Part shown: one piece after another, positions 40,626-51,672 of the stretch
How positions within the stretch are numbered: the stretch's first letter is position 1
Layout of the letters: the number at the start of each line of letters is the position of its first letter
Notes under the pieces: generated by a model
The model's database searches: none
What the model was told of the DNA's origin: nothing
The model's input: only the letters and a program-made list of their open reading frames with translations
Assembly (NCBI GenBank): GCA_024036415.1
Contig: JAMWET010007209.1
Coordinates: 523,501 to 587,500 of the forward strand
From: Prochilodus magdalenae
Taxonomy: Eukaryota > Chordata > Actinopteri > Characiformes > Prochilodontidae
DNA: 64,000 bases
Direction: 5' to 3'
Program-made: the position numbers and the translations under genes

Positions 40626-42408
40626 ATGTCTCACCTACCCACTTAGTTTCATTCCTGTCGGTTGATTCTGGAACTATGATGGAACTATTTGTGCAGCTGT
40701 TCTTTGAAGTTTTGAAGAGTTTATTTTTTTATGTTCACAAGATAAAACCAGGCATAAAGAGGAATTTCACATACTTCCAATTTACAAAATGTAATAGTTG
40801 AAATGTTAGCATTGACATTCAGAGGTTTGATTTAAAATGTTCAGCTCTAGAGAAACTTGATGTGTCGAACACATTACAGCAGTGGTAATAGAAACCAGAC
40901 TGAAGAGATCCGAAGAGTTTAACTTGAGCATTGTTATGAAATGGGTATGAAATGTGAATATAGTGTATAGTTGTATATGTATGGTGTATAGGTATGTGCC
41001 AAGACTCAGTCTCCCAAAAAAGAATGAAATGTTTCACAGGTTTGGTCAATTCATTTTGAACCGAATTTGAAAATAGTTTTTAAATAAAAGCCAAAAAGGA
41101 AGCAGTTATAAATGACGTTGTGCTTATTTTTTGTGTTACATTATGTCATCAACAATGCATAGAAATGAGTGTGTCCACAACAGTTTCTTACTGAAAGAGA
41201 GATTTGCAGTTTGCATTATCATCACGCGAATTGCCAAGTGATCATTGCTGATTCATCACAGCAAAGTTTTAATCAAGCTTAATTATGTTTTTACTAATAT
41301 AGAGTCCTAATTGGTTGCATTATTTGGTATTCTGATTAAGCATTGCTAATTAGAAGAAACCAGTTGCATCATGTTTTGCAAAGCTTCATACGTTTGTTGC
41401 AATAGCAGTTCAGTATTGCGATGCTGACTAAATCACAATGCATCCCTCAGCTTTACTCCATCCACACGCATCGTGTCCCCCACACTGTGCTTTAACCCTG
41501 ATGCTGGTTGCTGCTTTGAGCTGTGCTGTGAGCCTGTCTCTTATCTGCCTGACTGCCTGCATCCTGGCCCATCCTTCTGCAAATGAACATAATGAATTGC
41601 CTCGAGTATTCACCATGCGTCGTTTTCCAGTCTGCCGCGCCTCCTAGACAGAAAATGGGCTAGTCAGTATTCAGTGTGTTACAAGCAAGAGTGCACATCT
41701 CTATCTGAGTGTTCATAGGCTAGCTGGATGTGACTGCACCTATTAGGAATGATATGGGGAGCGTTAGCTCCGCTGATTCATGTAATACACTCAGACATAT
41801 GAAGTAAGGCCAAAAGAACAAAGGAGCCAAAGGACAGCCTGTGTTTTCACTGTGCAAAACAGACATCTCACAGACAGCATTTTCAGACCTGAGTTTTAAG
41901 ATGAAAACAAAAACTAGCACGTAGGCTTTTTGTGAATATGTACCTTTAATAGTTTTAGTTGCACCAGATGCTTTCGGGCCAGCTGTCTATGTAAAAGAAA
42001 ATAATTTGTGTCTGTTGCCTTTAAATGTCATGTCAGCGTCAGATGATCTTGTAATTAGCATTGTGCTGACTGTTCTGAGAGTTTGTTAATGACGTTCCCT
42101 CTCATCAGTGCTGTAGTTGTGTTTTTGCTTGCTTTTTTGCGGGCACTGTGCATGCAAGCCCACTGTGTATTAGCTCCATCCCCTGCGCTCTTGCTCCATT
42201 GTAAATTTGGTGTTTTTTATGTCTTCTGTTGTGGAATGTTTGTGTTTTTATTTTTTTTGTGTGTGTCAATTTTTTTATGTTCTTTTCTTTTTTCTGTTTT
42301 TCCCACCCTCCTTTCCTCCCTCGCCTCTGTATCTATAATTTACCCTTCCTGTTTTCCCTCCAACCCCCCGTCATGTTGTCCCTCCTCCCCTCCCTTCATG
42401 TACCCAAG

Positions 42409-42468
42409 ACGTTTCCCTCCCCACTTCCACTGTCCCCTCACTGACCAGTGCCACTAATGACCATGTAG
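42409..42468 (+). promoter_or_regulatory. neo1: alternative 3' splice segment, Ig4/FN3-1 linker (60 nt)
   Basis: AG dinucleotides at 42407-42408 and 42467-42468 both preserve phase 1, so the 60 nt between them can be included or skipped. The upstream site has a long C/T tract. The downstream site has a weaker tract but a branch-like cactaatgac just before it. Seven YCAY tetramers lie in 42371-42464. Use of both sites is inferred, not shown. Confidence 0.7.
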
Positions 42469-42634
42469 CCTCCGGTTTGGGGGAACGTTCGGGCCCCACC
42501 CCCTCGCCCCCACGGGACGTCGTGGCTTCATTGGTCTCCACGCGCTTCATCAAGCTGACCTGGCGACTGCCGGCCGAGCCACATGGAGAGAACATCACCT
42601 ACTCCGTCTTCTACAGCCTCGATGGCTCCAGCAG
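42409..42634 (+). CDS. neo1: neogenin exon: linker plus N-terminal half of FN3-1
   Basis: The longest form is 226 nt from the acceptor tacccaag. Its first 20 residues contain [12 protein letters not shown], which resembles a mammalian neogenin insert with SLTSATTDHL. FN3-1 then begins at [19 protein letters not shown], with [10 protein letters not shown] carrying a possible glycosylation site. A second in-frame acceptor after atgaccatgtag would start the exon at 42469 and remove exactly 60 nt. The donor gtagag follows 42634 in phase 2. The short form aligns best with the human isoform I remember. Confidence 0.9.
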
Positions 42635-45600
42635 GTAGAGACCTTGAAAATGATAAAGAATCAGTAGTTGGGGAAACTTTTAACCATGGGATTTACAGCT
42701 AAGGTAACATAGTCTAATAAAGAGTAGCCAAAGCAGCCAAAGCCTTGATGTCATTTGTTATGGGCCAAGGAACCACTGACACCAACAAAAAACACCAGCT
42801 TGACTCGGGTCTCATTTATTACTTTACACCCTGTATGCTGTTTAAAATAAGATGTGTACCTAAATCTAATTAGACCACCAAAAGGCCAGCTTACCTGCTG
42901 TCTGAGCTTCTGAATCGCCTGAAAAGGGGACATGGAAAAGCTATGAGCCATTGGTTGAAAAGCTCAAGCCCTGATAGTGATCAGATTTTATATGTTGAGA
43001 GAAATAGATGCTCCAAATGATTTCATGCATGAATGAGGTGGTTGTAGTTATAACCTAGCTTATAACATTTTCTATCCCCCGGCTCCAGGCAAAAAAACAT
43101 TCCACCATTTTTCATTTTATACTTTTTTTAAAAAAATACTTTTATCATCGTGTACTACTAACTCTGGAATTAACATTTTTGTCTATATATACACAAAACC
43201 TCCACAAGAAGATCTTCTAGTGGCAACCAACAAAGCTAATTTCTAAACATTACCAGAGTAATTTTACAAAACTTTGAGTTTCGTTAAAATACAGCTTGGA
43301 CAGAACGTTGGAAATCACGTTTGCTCTTCCAGCAATATGCCTCGCCACCAAACAGTAGGACTGTAGGTCCACCCATTGGTTTGCAGTTCGTGACATTGGG
43401 AAATAAGTCAAGCGATTATGATCAGTACAGATTACCAATTCCCTAACTGAACCAGACATATGCATATAATATTGTGTAGTCAGCATCAAAGCCAGCACCT
43501 CCTTTTCAATGCTAGCTGTTGCATCCATCACCAATTTAAATGTGGATTTAAAATCTTAGCCCATGACTTAACGTTCCCTTGCCTGACTTGGTGAAACAAA
43601 TAAATGATCTCTGAAGCAGCTGCTGTAAATGATGTACAGTATGTGTCACTGTGAACAATCACATTATCCAGGTAAATAACCCTGTTATTATGGCAAGCTG
43701 TGACCTAGTGTGCCCTCATTACCTTTATAAGGTTGCAGGTGCATTCTTTATGCCAAAAGCAAGACACTTGAAACATATTAAGAATCGCGAGTAACAAAGG
43801 CTGAGAGATCTCTCACTTTATCTGACAGTGGAATCTGCCAGTAGCCTAGCTCATGAGACATACAGTTCTAACGGTATGGTCTATACCTCTAATAAACTAT
43901 CTGTCTATCTAACTGAGGAATAACAAAAGGATCAATTGTGGTAACTTGAAAATCTATACACAAAATTAGTGAATAATGAAACTTTGAAACTGTCATGTCA
44001 AGTGAGCTCCTACAGCTCTGCTCTAGTTCTGATTGGACTGTCCAGCTACTGGACAGGTTTGGCAGGACTGGCGAAGAACCACCACATCATTGTGCAGCTT
44101 TGGCTTATTAAAATATCCAAGAATCTTGTTTTTTTTTTTCAGATACCCAAATGCCCTGCTGTTACGGTTTCATGCACCAAACCCCTTACTAAACCCTTTT
44201 CACTAAAACATTATGAGGTGACCTCAGCTTATACCTAGTCACACTTTCCATTAAGGTGATATCGCTCACCCATCTCCTTACAATAGTCAACTAAAGCTGC
44301 TATCATTCTTAAACCTGACATGACCAGGTCAGTCTTTGCTCTTTTTATAAGAACTCCATGACTGAATAAGAGCTGAGGACATACACAGATATTACCCAAC
44401 TGGGAAATGACTAATTTAGTTTGCCGCTTTTTAGCATGCTTGTCCAAACTTACTGGATATTTGGACAGTAAGTGTGTAATAACACATGCAGGGTTTTGCT
44501 CCAGGACCTCTGTTTCTGGAGACATATATGGAGTGTTGCTCTCCACCGGGGCTGCAGAGTCCTGACCTCCTGATATCATCTTCTAAAATGACAGCAAAGA
44601 AGGCATCACACCAACTGTGACATTGCCAATGACCAAAGAAACACTGTACAGATAGAGACACTACCATATTCTTCTCCTGGAACAAGAGAGAAAGTACCCT
44701 CAGGTGAACTGATCAGATCAAAAAGCAGTAATGACTGGACCCCTACCTCTTCTTCAGTTACAGAAACCAAGCCTTCAGACACTAAATCCCTATCCATGGA
44801 TGTTCTCAAGAGATCATTTTGGACAAACAGCAGGCAAGACCTCAGACATGACTAGTACCAAAGGTTGATTAAAGTGATCGCCCTCAGAACGCTCTTTACA
44901 CTGAAGGCCAGAGCAGTGAGATTTCATGTGCCCTGGTTTCTTAGAGTAGTGTCATCAGGAACAAAAGGCTTTCTAGATAGCCCCCCCACCTCTTGACTCA
45001 AACCTGAATGTTCATTGCTCACTCTTAGGCTTAAAATGATGTCTTTTCCATCTATAAAACACTCCCCGATGCCGCTCTTGTTTGTCGTTCCACAATTCTC
45101 TGTGTAGCAGCACATAATTATCTGCTAAATCTGCAGCTTTTGAAGCAGATCCTACTGTTTGCTTATTTAGATGAACTGCCACGGGACACTGTTTTTAAAG
45201 TGTTCTAAGAGGATCAAATGCTTTTGCATAATATATACCTCCCTGGCTCTCAAACATTAATCAAAACCCAATTCTTGCTGTCTGGCTAAATCTCTAAGTC
45301 TGTCCTGCCTGTAACCCTTCTGAAACTGTTGTCAGTAAGCCTCAGGTACGAGTTCATACGCTACTAGCCTTTTTAAATGCCTCATAATCACTGCTGTCCC
45401 TTGGTACCGGCTGCAGCATAAGCCTGCTGAGCTTTTCCTGTCAGCTCCCTATGAATGAGAGTTACCCATTCATCAGTGGGCCAGTTTCTCTCCAAAGCAC
45501 TGGCTTACATTGGCCTGCTCTAACTTTTCCAATGCTACTCCCGTTTCCCTGTCCCTTTGGATTTACTTGACGTCTCTCTCTTTCCGAATCTCCTTCCTGC

Positions 45601-46777
45601 AAGTTGCCTTTGTTTCGCTGATTCAGCTTGATATCTGGAACTCTAAGACAGAGCAACACTGCAGTCATTGTTTTGCTTTTCTTGGCTTCCGCAGGAGCTT
45701 CTTGCAAGAAACTAGTAATTTAATTAAGTTCGGCTTTGAAGGTCTGACTATATGTACACAGTTAACTGCTCCAACAACTCATAATCAACTCATCTGGCAA
45801 ATCCCATTCAGTGTAGCTTACCTAGTAGCAAAGAGACCAGCACAAGGATTTCATCCTTGTAAATGACAACCTTGTCAAATATACTTTAATTGCAACCCTA
45901 GCAAAGAGCGGTTCCAACTGAACTTTCCAAAATGTGCTACTCATTTAACGTAGTAAGCATGTAAGCATGATAACGGCAATTAGACACAAAGCCCAACTAG
46001 TTACAAATGCTGAGTGAATAACAAACCTGCTACAGATATTAAAATAAAAATAACCACACCCACTTTCAGGTACAGGATGAATTATCCACATAACAAGCCC
46101 AGGAACTAATTATACCAGCAAAAACACCAAGGGTCTAGTGTCAGATCTACAGATGATCAGTGGAGCAGGATTGATGTCACCCATGTGGTTCCAACATGAA
46201 ATTCAAGATCTGCCTTTAGCTTATAACTTCCTAATACAGTTTCTATATTAGTTAATATTGAAAATTTCCACTCATCATTATATCTATTACCTAATGCTCA
46301 AACTCATTTAAACCAAATATGCTTATTTTGTTTGTTGTTAATCTAAAGTAGTTAATTGCTAAGATTTATTTAAGGTTTGGATTTCTTTGTAGACTAATTA
46401 GTGGTAAGCCTCTAGCACGTTTCTAGTACATGTTATTAAGCAAAGCGGTTTGCTCTTCAGTAGGCCAAATTGGTATGTTTCTGGTTTAAGTCAATTTGCT
46501 ATTTAAATATGTATCGAAAGAAGCGCTGCATCAAAGTTAGGAGATAACTAACAAATTACGCAATGGCATTTCGTTACAAGTTTAGCAGCAGCATTCAAAC
46601 ACAGCTTGGGTGTACTTACTATATACCTTATACAAACAAATATCCTAAAATAAAATCAATAACTTCTCCTGATCTCCCCAACTTAACCTCTCTAGTTGAT
46701 ACTTGTTGTCACACCCAGGCCTTGCTCCGGTCTTTATTGCTGAGCTGAAGATGCTGTTCCTTTTCTCAACTCCACAG
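42635..46777 (+). other. intron within FN3-1, with antisense retrotransposon remnant
   Basis: A 4.1-kb intron with donor gtagag and acceptor tccacag. Much of 43250-44580 is a minus-strand Ty3/gypsy pol remnant. Up to about 46500 further minus-strand frames may belong to the same element, but I recognise no gag or protease in them. Confidence 0.85.
43250..44580 (-). mobile_element. Ty3/gypsy LTR retrotransposon pol remnant
   Basis: On the minus strand, fragments follow gypsy polymerase order. LCIDF appears near 43945, GYWQIPLSDKVRDLSAFV around 43840-43790, FGIKNAPATL near 43750 and a YLDN in place of the usual YLDD near 43670. RNase H follows at 43534-43250 with EKEVLAL, CTDHNRL and AGRANVISN. 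Stops and frameshifts interrupt it, and an active-site aspartate of the reverse transcriptase is changed, so it is dead. LTRs were not identified. Confidence 0.88.
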
Positions 46778-46932
46778 GGAGCGTGTTCAGAACACCACAG
46801 CTCCGGGAGAGATGCAGGTCACAATCCAGAACCTCGTCCCTGATACCAAGTACACTTTCAGGGTGGTGGCGTCCAACAGAAACGGCCTGGGTGAAAGCTC
46901 AACAGCCCTTACAGTGGCCACCCAGCCTGAAG
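46778..46932 (+). CDS. neo1: neogenin exon: C-terminal half of FN3-1
   Basis: The 155-nt exon reads [19 protein letters not shown] and continues with [17 protein letters not shown], the typical F and G strands of an FN3 domain. NTT is a possible glycosylation site. It ends in ATQPE at a phase 1 donor gtagga. The [11 protein letters not shown] wording is neogenin-like; DCC has a different sequence here. Confidence 0.95.
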
Positions 46933-48345
46933 GTAGGAGATAAACACACAGACGTACACATTCAGCCCGCAGGCCTCACACATATTACCAAAAACTGTTG
47001 AAGCAGGGCCAGGTCTGTGGTCTCCCTTCTGACACTATAGCCCTTCCCTCTGGAGCCAAACAGGACCTGTTTGTGTGCTGAGACAGAGTCTGCCTGCCTG
47101 TTCATTTGATCCAAGCTGACCAGCATACTAAAACTGAACTGAGCAAACCCGGGGGCTTTGCAGGCACCTTCAGACTGAAGCCTTCTCTGTTCCAGTGCTC
47201 CTTTTGGCAAGGTCTGCCCTACGTGTGTGGGGTGAATATTGAATATTCCCACCGTTGGACACTCGACCCTATCTGGATTTAAAGAGTCACTTAATAGCAT
47301 TAGGAGTGATTGATCATGTATTCAGCTTTAGATGTGTTGAGGGCCTTGCTCTTTAATCCGGGTCCTTGTAGTGTTCATTGTTAAAGCAAGCCATTCTTTG
47401 AGACTACTGGCAACACTGGCTCTTTCTGAGAGGTGGATGAACCTGACACAGTTCTGCTACATCACATAGGGGAAGATATCCAGGTGCAGGGCTGCTGGCT
47501 ATGGATTAGTTTTGCTTGTTTGTTGACTTAAAACAACAGCAACAAACACTGTTGATTCTAGGTCAGCACACCTACATGGAGATACTTTTTTTGAGAACCA
47601 GCGGTAAACTACAAAACACATTTCCATTGTTATCAAGAGTGGAAATCTCTTCTGTAAGCTAGCTGTGCCTCGGTTGCTGCCGATTTTGCGCCTCTTTCCG
47701 TGTGAGATTGTCATTATTCAAAGGAGCCTGCTGCGGTGGGAGGAAATGTGTCAGCCTTTGCCTCACTGCACTGTAAAGTTTCTGTACAGAGAAAAACAAG
47801 CAGTTGAACAAAAGAGATGTAAGCCAAAAAAAGTAGAACTGTAACATGTCGAAAGTTTGGTGAACGCATGCCCTTTGAAGAAGCTAGCTCGGCTCCCGTA
47901 ATTAACCTCATCTGAAATGAAGATGCTCAGAGAATGTGAGCAGCTGTCGCTCATCTAGGTAATCACTATCAAGAAGGCCCTTTGTCAAAACTGCTTTGGA
48001 ACTGCCTTTTAATTAAGTTGAATTAATAAAGTTTTGCCCTGGGATGAACTGGTGACCTGTCCAGGGTGTTACCTACCCAGTGAGCACTGGGATTGACTCC
48101 CAACACCCCAGTATGCGACTCAGAGGGATAAGAGGCTTGGTAGATGAATGAATGAATAAATGAATAAATGAAATTCACGTTTTACAGTCTGTTTAGAATA
48201 TTGTCTTTGGGTAGATGATAGATCACATTCCAGAAACACGATAGTATGGTTGTATTGCCTTCTCAGTTCATATGTTTCCTTGGTCTTGTCTGTGCTGGGT
48301 TTGAGTAGCTTCTGAAAAGTGTGCTCCATCATCTGGTCATTCCAG
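46933..48345 (+). other. intron between FN3-1 and FN3-2
   Basis: A 1.4-kb intron. An interspersed repeat tail lies at about 48030-48172. The rest is unremarkable. Confidence 0.88.
48030..48172 (+). repeat. interspersed repeat tail with GAAT tandem end
   Basis: The wording gatgaactggtgacctgtcc followed by gggattgactccca and a run of gaatgaat/aaat is a common 3' end of fish retroposons. The family was not determined. The tandem tail is at about 48147-48170. Confidence 0.7.
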
Positions 48346-48494
48346 TGCAGGTACCAGGACCTGCCCCCAACCTGCAGGCAGTGTCCATAACTCCCACCTC
48401 AGTCACTCTGACCTGGGAGAGACCAGTTACGGGCAATGGGGAGATTCAGACCTACAAACTCTACTACAGTGAGAAGGGACAGGACTCGGAGCAG
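48346..48494 (+). CDS. neo1: neogenin exon: N-terminal half of FN3-2
   Basis: A 149-nt exon starting [19 protein letters not shown], with the core tryptophan in [27 protein letters not shown] and SGNGEIQ-like wording are neogenin features. It ends in SEQ at phase 0 with donor gtgagg. A second AG five bases into the exon would shift the frame and is not used in this model. Confidence 0.95.
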
Positions 48495-48604
48495 GTGAGG
48501 CTGAAACACATGATCAGAAGATCTAGTTAGCCACCCAAAAACAGGGGTCTTCCAAACCTTCCTAACGGCTTTGTGTTTATTCCTTCATTGTTTCTGTTTC
48601 TCAG

Positions 48605-48743
48605 GACATGGATGTTGTAGGTTTGGCCTACACAATGACTGGGCTAAAGAAATTCACAGAGTACAGTTTCAGAGTGGTGGCTTACAACAAGCATGGCCCT
48701 GGAGTCTCTACAGAAGATCTAGCCGTTCAGACCCTCTCTGATG
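48605..48743 (+). CDS. neo1: neogenin exon: C-terminal half of FN3-2
   Basis: This 139-nt exon follows a short 110-nt intron. It encodes [20 protein letters not shown] and [14 protein letters not shown], near identical to mammalian neogenin. The acceptor is tttctcag and the donor gtgcaa follows 48743 in phase 1. Confidence 0.95.
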
Positions 48744-49477
48744 GTGCAAACCCCTAAAATACCTCTTTGTGTCTTGTTTATACTGTTTAAGTCATTATAA
48801 CATCTGTGTTCTTTGCATGTAGTTGCTTATAACTGTTATTAGGATTTCAGTATAAAACTGAATATTGCAGTTTTAGACAGGCCAGACATTGTAACTCATT
48901 TCAGTTTGCTTTAGCACTGTACGTAAGGTAATCTAATAAACCCAGTTCAGTTTCTAATTAACCCAGTTCAGTGAGCACATATTGCACTAACCAACTGTAA
49001 GATACAGCATATTGTTTGCTGAACCTGGCAGCTTTATTCAGGCTGAAGGGTAGGATGAGGTTGTCACACCAGGACCTCAGGGAAACAGGGTGAGTGTATC
49101 AGGAGGTGTTTTGTAGTTTTTAAACAGGAATAGGGAAAAAGTGAGAACAAAAGACAGTTTAATGAAGAAAATCATTATCAATCCCATTCAGTCTCAGACG
49201 CTCTCACTCTCCCTCTCTCTCATGTGCATTCACCCAGGAGTGTTTTTGCCATAGTACCCACTAATGTCTCGCCAGAGAATATGATCCCCAAAGCTTTATT
49301 TAGAAAGACAACAGAATCTCAAAATAAACTCCCAGCTCACATGAGAGGCCCTAAAATGCTCTGTGTATAAATCAGTTATTTTCAGTCTAGATGCAGGCTG
49401 CCATGTGATGACGAAGGTGCTGTTTTTCTGTTTTGCTGCTGTGAAAGTGTTTCTCACTATTTCATCTCTTTTTGCAG
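48744..49477 (+). other. intron between FN3-2 and FN3-3
   Basis: A 734-nt intron with donor gtgcaa and acceptor tttttgcag. No repeat of note was recognised. Confidence 0.88.
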
Positions 49478-49527
49478 TACCAAGTGCAGCACCTCAGAAT
49501 CTCTCTCTCGAAGTCCAGAACTCCAGG
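49478..49527 (+). CDS. neo1: neogenin exon: start of FN3-3 (50 nt)
   Basis: A very short exon encoding PSAAPQNLSLEVQNSR, the linker and A strand of FN3-3. The phrase SDVPSAAPQNLSLEV is conserved in neogenin. The donor gtaggt follows 49527 in phase 0. It is needed to keep the frame between its neighbours, so it is constitutive in this model. Confidence 0.93.
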
Positions 49528-49952
49528 GTAGGTGTACAGTGTGCAGTGCTGTATATTTTTTTTCAGAAGAAATAATTTATTCATTCATTTATTTATTAAT
49601 TCATTAATCCAAAAGTATTAGGTCAGACTTTTGACAGTGGATGGCTTATGTTACTCATGTACTTGGCTTCTTTTTAACGTTGGTTATTGAGATTTCATTC
49701 CTTCACACTCTTGAGCACTAAGCACAACTGCTTTGTTAATTCACACTGGCATTTTTAGATTTTAACCTCAAGCCAAGTGTAAATAGAAAATGTCCTGAAA
49801 GAGTGTTAAACTGACCTGGGTAAGTCTCAGTATTAATTCAGGTAAGATGGTTTGTAGTGTTTCTAATGTGAGGAAGTGAACCTGATATGTTTCTCTCAGC
49901 TTGAATTCAGCTTTGTTATCTGCTGTGTCCTTATTTGTTTTTTAACCCCCAG
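49528..49952 (+). other. intron within FN3-3
   Basis: A 425-nt intron with donor gtaggt and acceptor aacccccag. Nothing else was recognised. Confidence 0.88.
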
Positions 49953-50094
49953 AGTATTGTGGTCCGGTGGCAGCCACCCCCTCTGGGCTCTCAGAATGGG
50001 GAGTTGACGGGTTATAAGATCCGCTACAGGAAGGGAGGGAGGAAAGGAGAGGCAACTGAACTCATGACCACCCAACTCTCTCAGCTTATTGATG
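49953..50094 (+). CDS. neo1: neogenin exon: middle of FN3-3
   Basis: The 142-nt exon reads SIVVRWQPPPLGSQNGELTG and YKIRYRKGGRKGEATE, then TQLSQLIDG. The core tryptophan and the GYKIRYRK strand are shared with mammalian neogenin. The acceptor is aacccccag and the donor gtaata follows 50094 in phase 1. Confidence 0.95.
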
Positions 50095-50708
50095 GTAATA
50101 CAAACACGTGGATCAAATGTGTGTATATACTCCTGTTTTAGTTTTATTAAAAACAGAGAAGGTTGAAGCAGTCAACGAAATCTTTGTGTGTTGTTTAAAC
50201 ATTAATTGATGAGTTTGGCAAACCACCAGTTCTGCCTATAACTTATTAAAATCATGCTGAAATCTTTTAGGTCTTTAGAGTCTTTGCTGTCAGAGCTTTG
50301 AGGAGTGTGTGGATATGGGTACTTTGTTAGTTTGTTGGTTTTGGTCTTTGCTTCTATGTGATCTCTCCTGAGCATAACAGACGATGAAGAGAATGCCAAG
50401 AATTCAGTAAGTGTAGAGTTGGAGAGCCACAGAAGAAAGTCAGCACTGAAATGTGTAAAAACGAGATTGGATACAAATAATTAGAGGGTAAAAATACATC
50501 AGTGCATCTGAAGGGAATTAGATGAATTAACCATATTTTCTCCAGTGACATTGTGTACCCACACTGTGTAATTAAATCATGGTAAAATGTGAGATTTTAT
50601 GTTGCACTGAATTGTTTCCTTATGGAGTTTAGTCAAATTGAATTGAACCATAGACGGTAGCCATGCATACTATTACATGCATGGGTATATTATATGTATG
50701 GGTATATA

Positions 50709-51241
50709 CAGGGGTTGGACAATGAAACGGAAACACCTGTCATTTTAGTGTGGGAGGTCTCATGGCTAAATTGGACCAGCCTGGTGGCCAATCTTCATTA
50801 ATTGCACATTGCACCAGTAAGAGCAGAGTGTGAAGGTTCAGTTAGCAGGTAAGAGCACAGTTCTGCTCAAAATACTGCAATGCACACAACATTATGGGGG
50901 ACATACCAGAGTTCAAAAGAGGACACATTGTTGGTGCACGTCTTGCTGGCGCATCTGTGACCAAGACAGCAAGTCTTTGTGATGTATCAAGAGCCACGGT
51001 CTCCAGGGTAATGTCAGCATACCACCAAGAAGGACGAACCTCCACCAGCATCACGTAGTGACCTGGCCACTATCCTGCAAGAAGAATGGCTTAAAATCCC
51101 TCTGACCACTGTGCAGGACGCAGTATATGTCATTCCCAAGATGAACTGACGCTGTATTGGCCACAAAAGGAGGCCCTACACCATACTAATAAATGATTGT
51201 GGTCTAAAACCAGGTGTTTCAGTTTCATTGTCCAACCCCTG
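50709..51241 (+). mobile_element. deleted Tc1-like transposon, copy 3
   Basis: This 533-bp copy has complete inverted ends CAGGGGTTGGACAATGAAAC and TA on both sides (50707-50708, 51242-51243). By eye it is nearly identical along its length to copy 1 at 31455, so the two look young or recently homogenised. The helix-turn-helix fragment is at 50894-51058. Confidence 0.94.
50894..51058 (+). pseudogene. Tc1-like transposase N-terminal fragment (54 codons)
   Basis: The frame has the same length and stop as 31640-31804, with the same helix-turn-helix wording ASVTKTASLCDVSRATVSRV. The catalytic DDE domain is absent. Confidence 0.85.
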
Positions 51242-51561
51242 TACATGTGCTGCTTTTCTATTGTTATTTTTCCCCTCTTTTGTGTTTCCTCTACTTCAAA
51301 TAGCTTTGCTGCTTACCAGGCTACCCTTGTAAATATCATCACAATCTGAACAAAACCATGCATCTTCAAAAAATTACATTACTAGGCCACAGAAAAATGT
51401 AGTTTGTAAAGGGAGTTAATGTAAAAAGAACATTGAATATTGTACTACTTTTCTTGATCATAAACTTTTTTTTAGATTCGATGAAACTGCCTAAATGGAA
51501 ACACAAGACCCAGCAATCCTGGAAAGTTGATGTCTCTTGATGTGGTTATGTCTTTCTGTAG

Positions 51562-51672
51562 GTTTGGAGAGAGGGACAGAATACTCGTTTCGGGTGTCAG
51601 CCATCACGGTGAACGGCAGCGGCCCAGCCACAGACTGGCTCACAACCGAGACCTTCGAGAGCGACTTAGACG
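51562..51672 (+). CDS. neo1: neogenin exon: end of FN3-3
   Basis: The 111-nt exon encodes [20 protein letters not shown] and [16 protein letters not shown], the last strands of FN3-3, with NGS as a possible glycosylation site. The acceptor is tttctgtag and the donor gtaaga follows 51672 in phase 1. FESDLD continues into the FN3-4 linker, as in mammalian neogenin. Confidence 0.96.

Larger units (their letters stand above)
26761..42408 (+). other. 15.6-kb intron between Ig4 and FN3-1
   Basis: This is the largest intron in the window. It contains a MITE-like element (27372-27777), a CT tract (28370-28408), two deleted Tc1-like copies in opposite orientation (31455-31987, 38916-39438), a sense Tc1-like 5' part (about 36520-36970) and an antisense Tc1 remnant (about 40220-40625). 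It ends in a long C/T-rich tract before the acceptor at 42408. Stretches such as 28800-31400 and 32000-36500 show nothing I can assign; 30180-30660 is relatively GC-rich. Confidence 0.8.
50095..51561 (+). other. intron within FN3-3
   Basis: A 1.5-kb intron. The deleted Tc1-like copy 3 (50709-51241) occupies about a third of it. The remainder is AT-rich. Confidence 0.9.

Noticed and set aside
42083..42457. 124-codon plus frame before FN3-1
   Set aside because: Wrong frame for the FN3-1 exon; hydrophobic and proline-rich only because it translates the T- and C-rich acceptor tract.
48346..48350. Alternative acceptor five bases downstream (tgcag)
   Set aside because: Would shift the frame of FN3-2.
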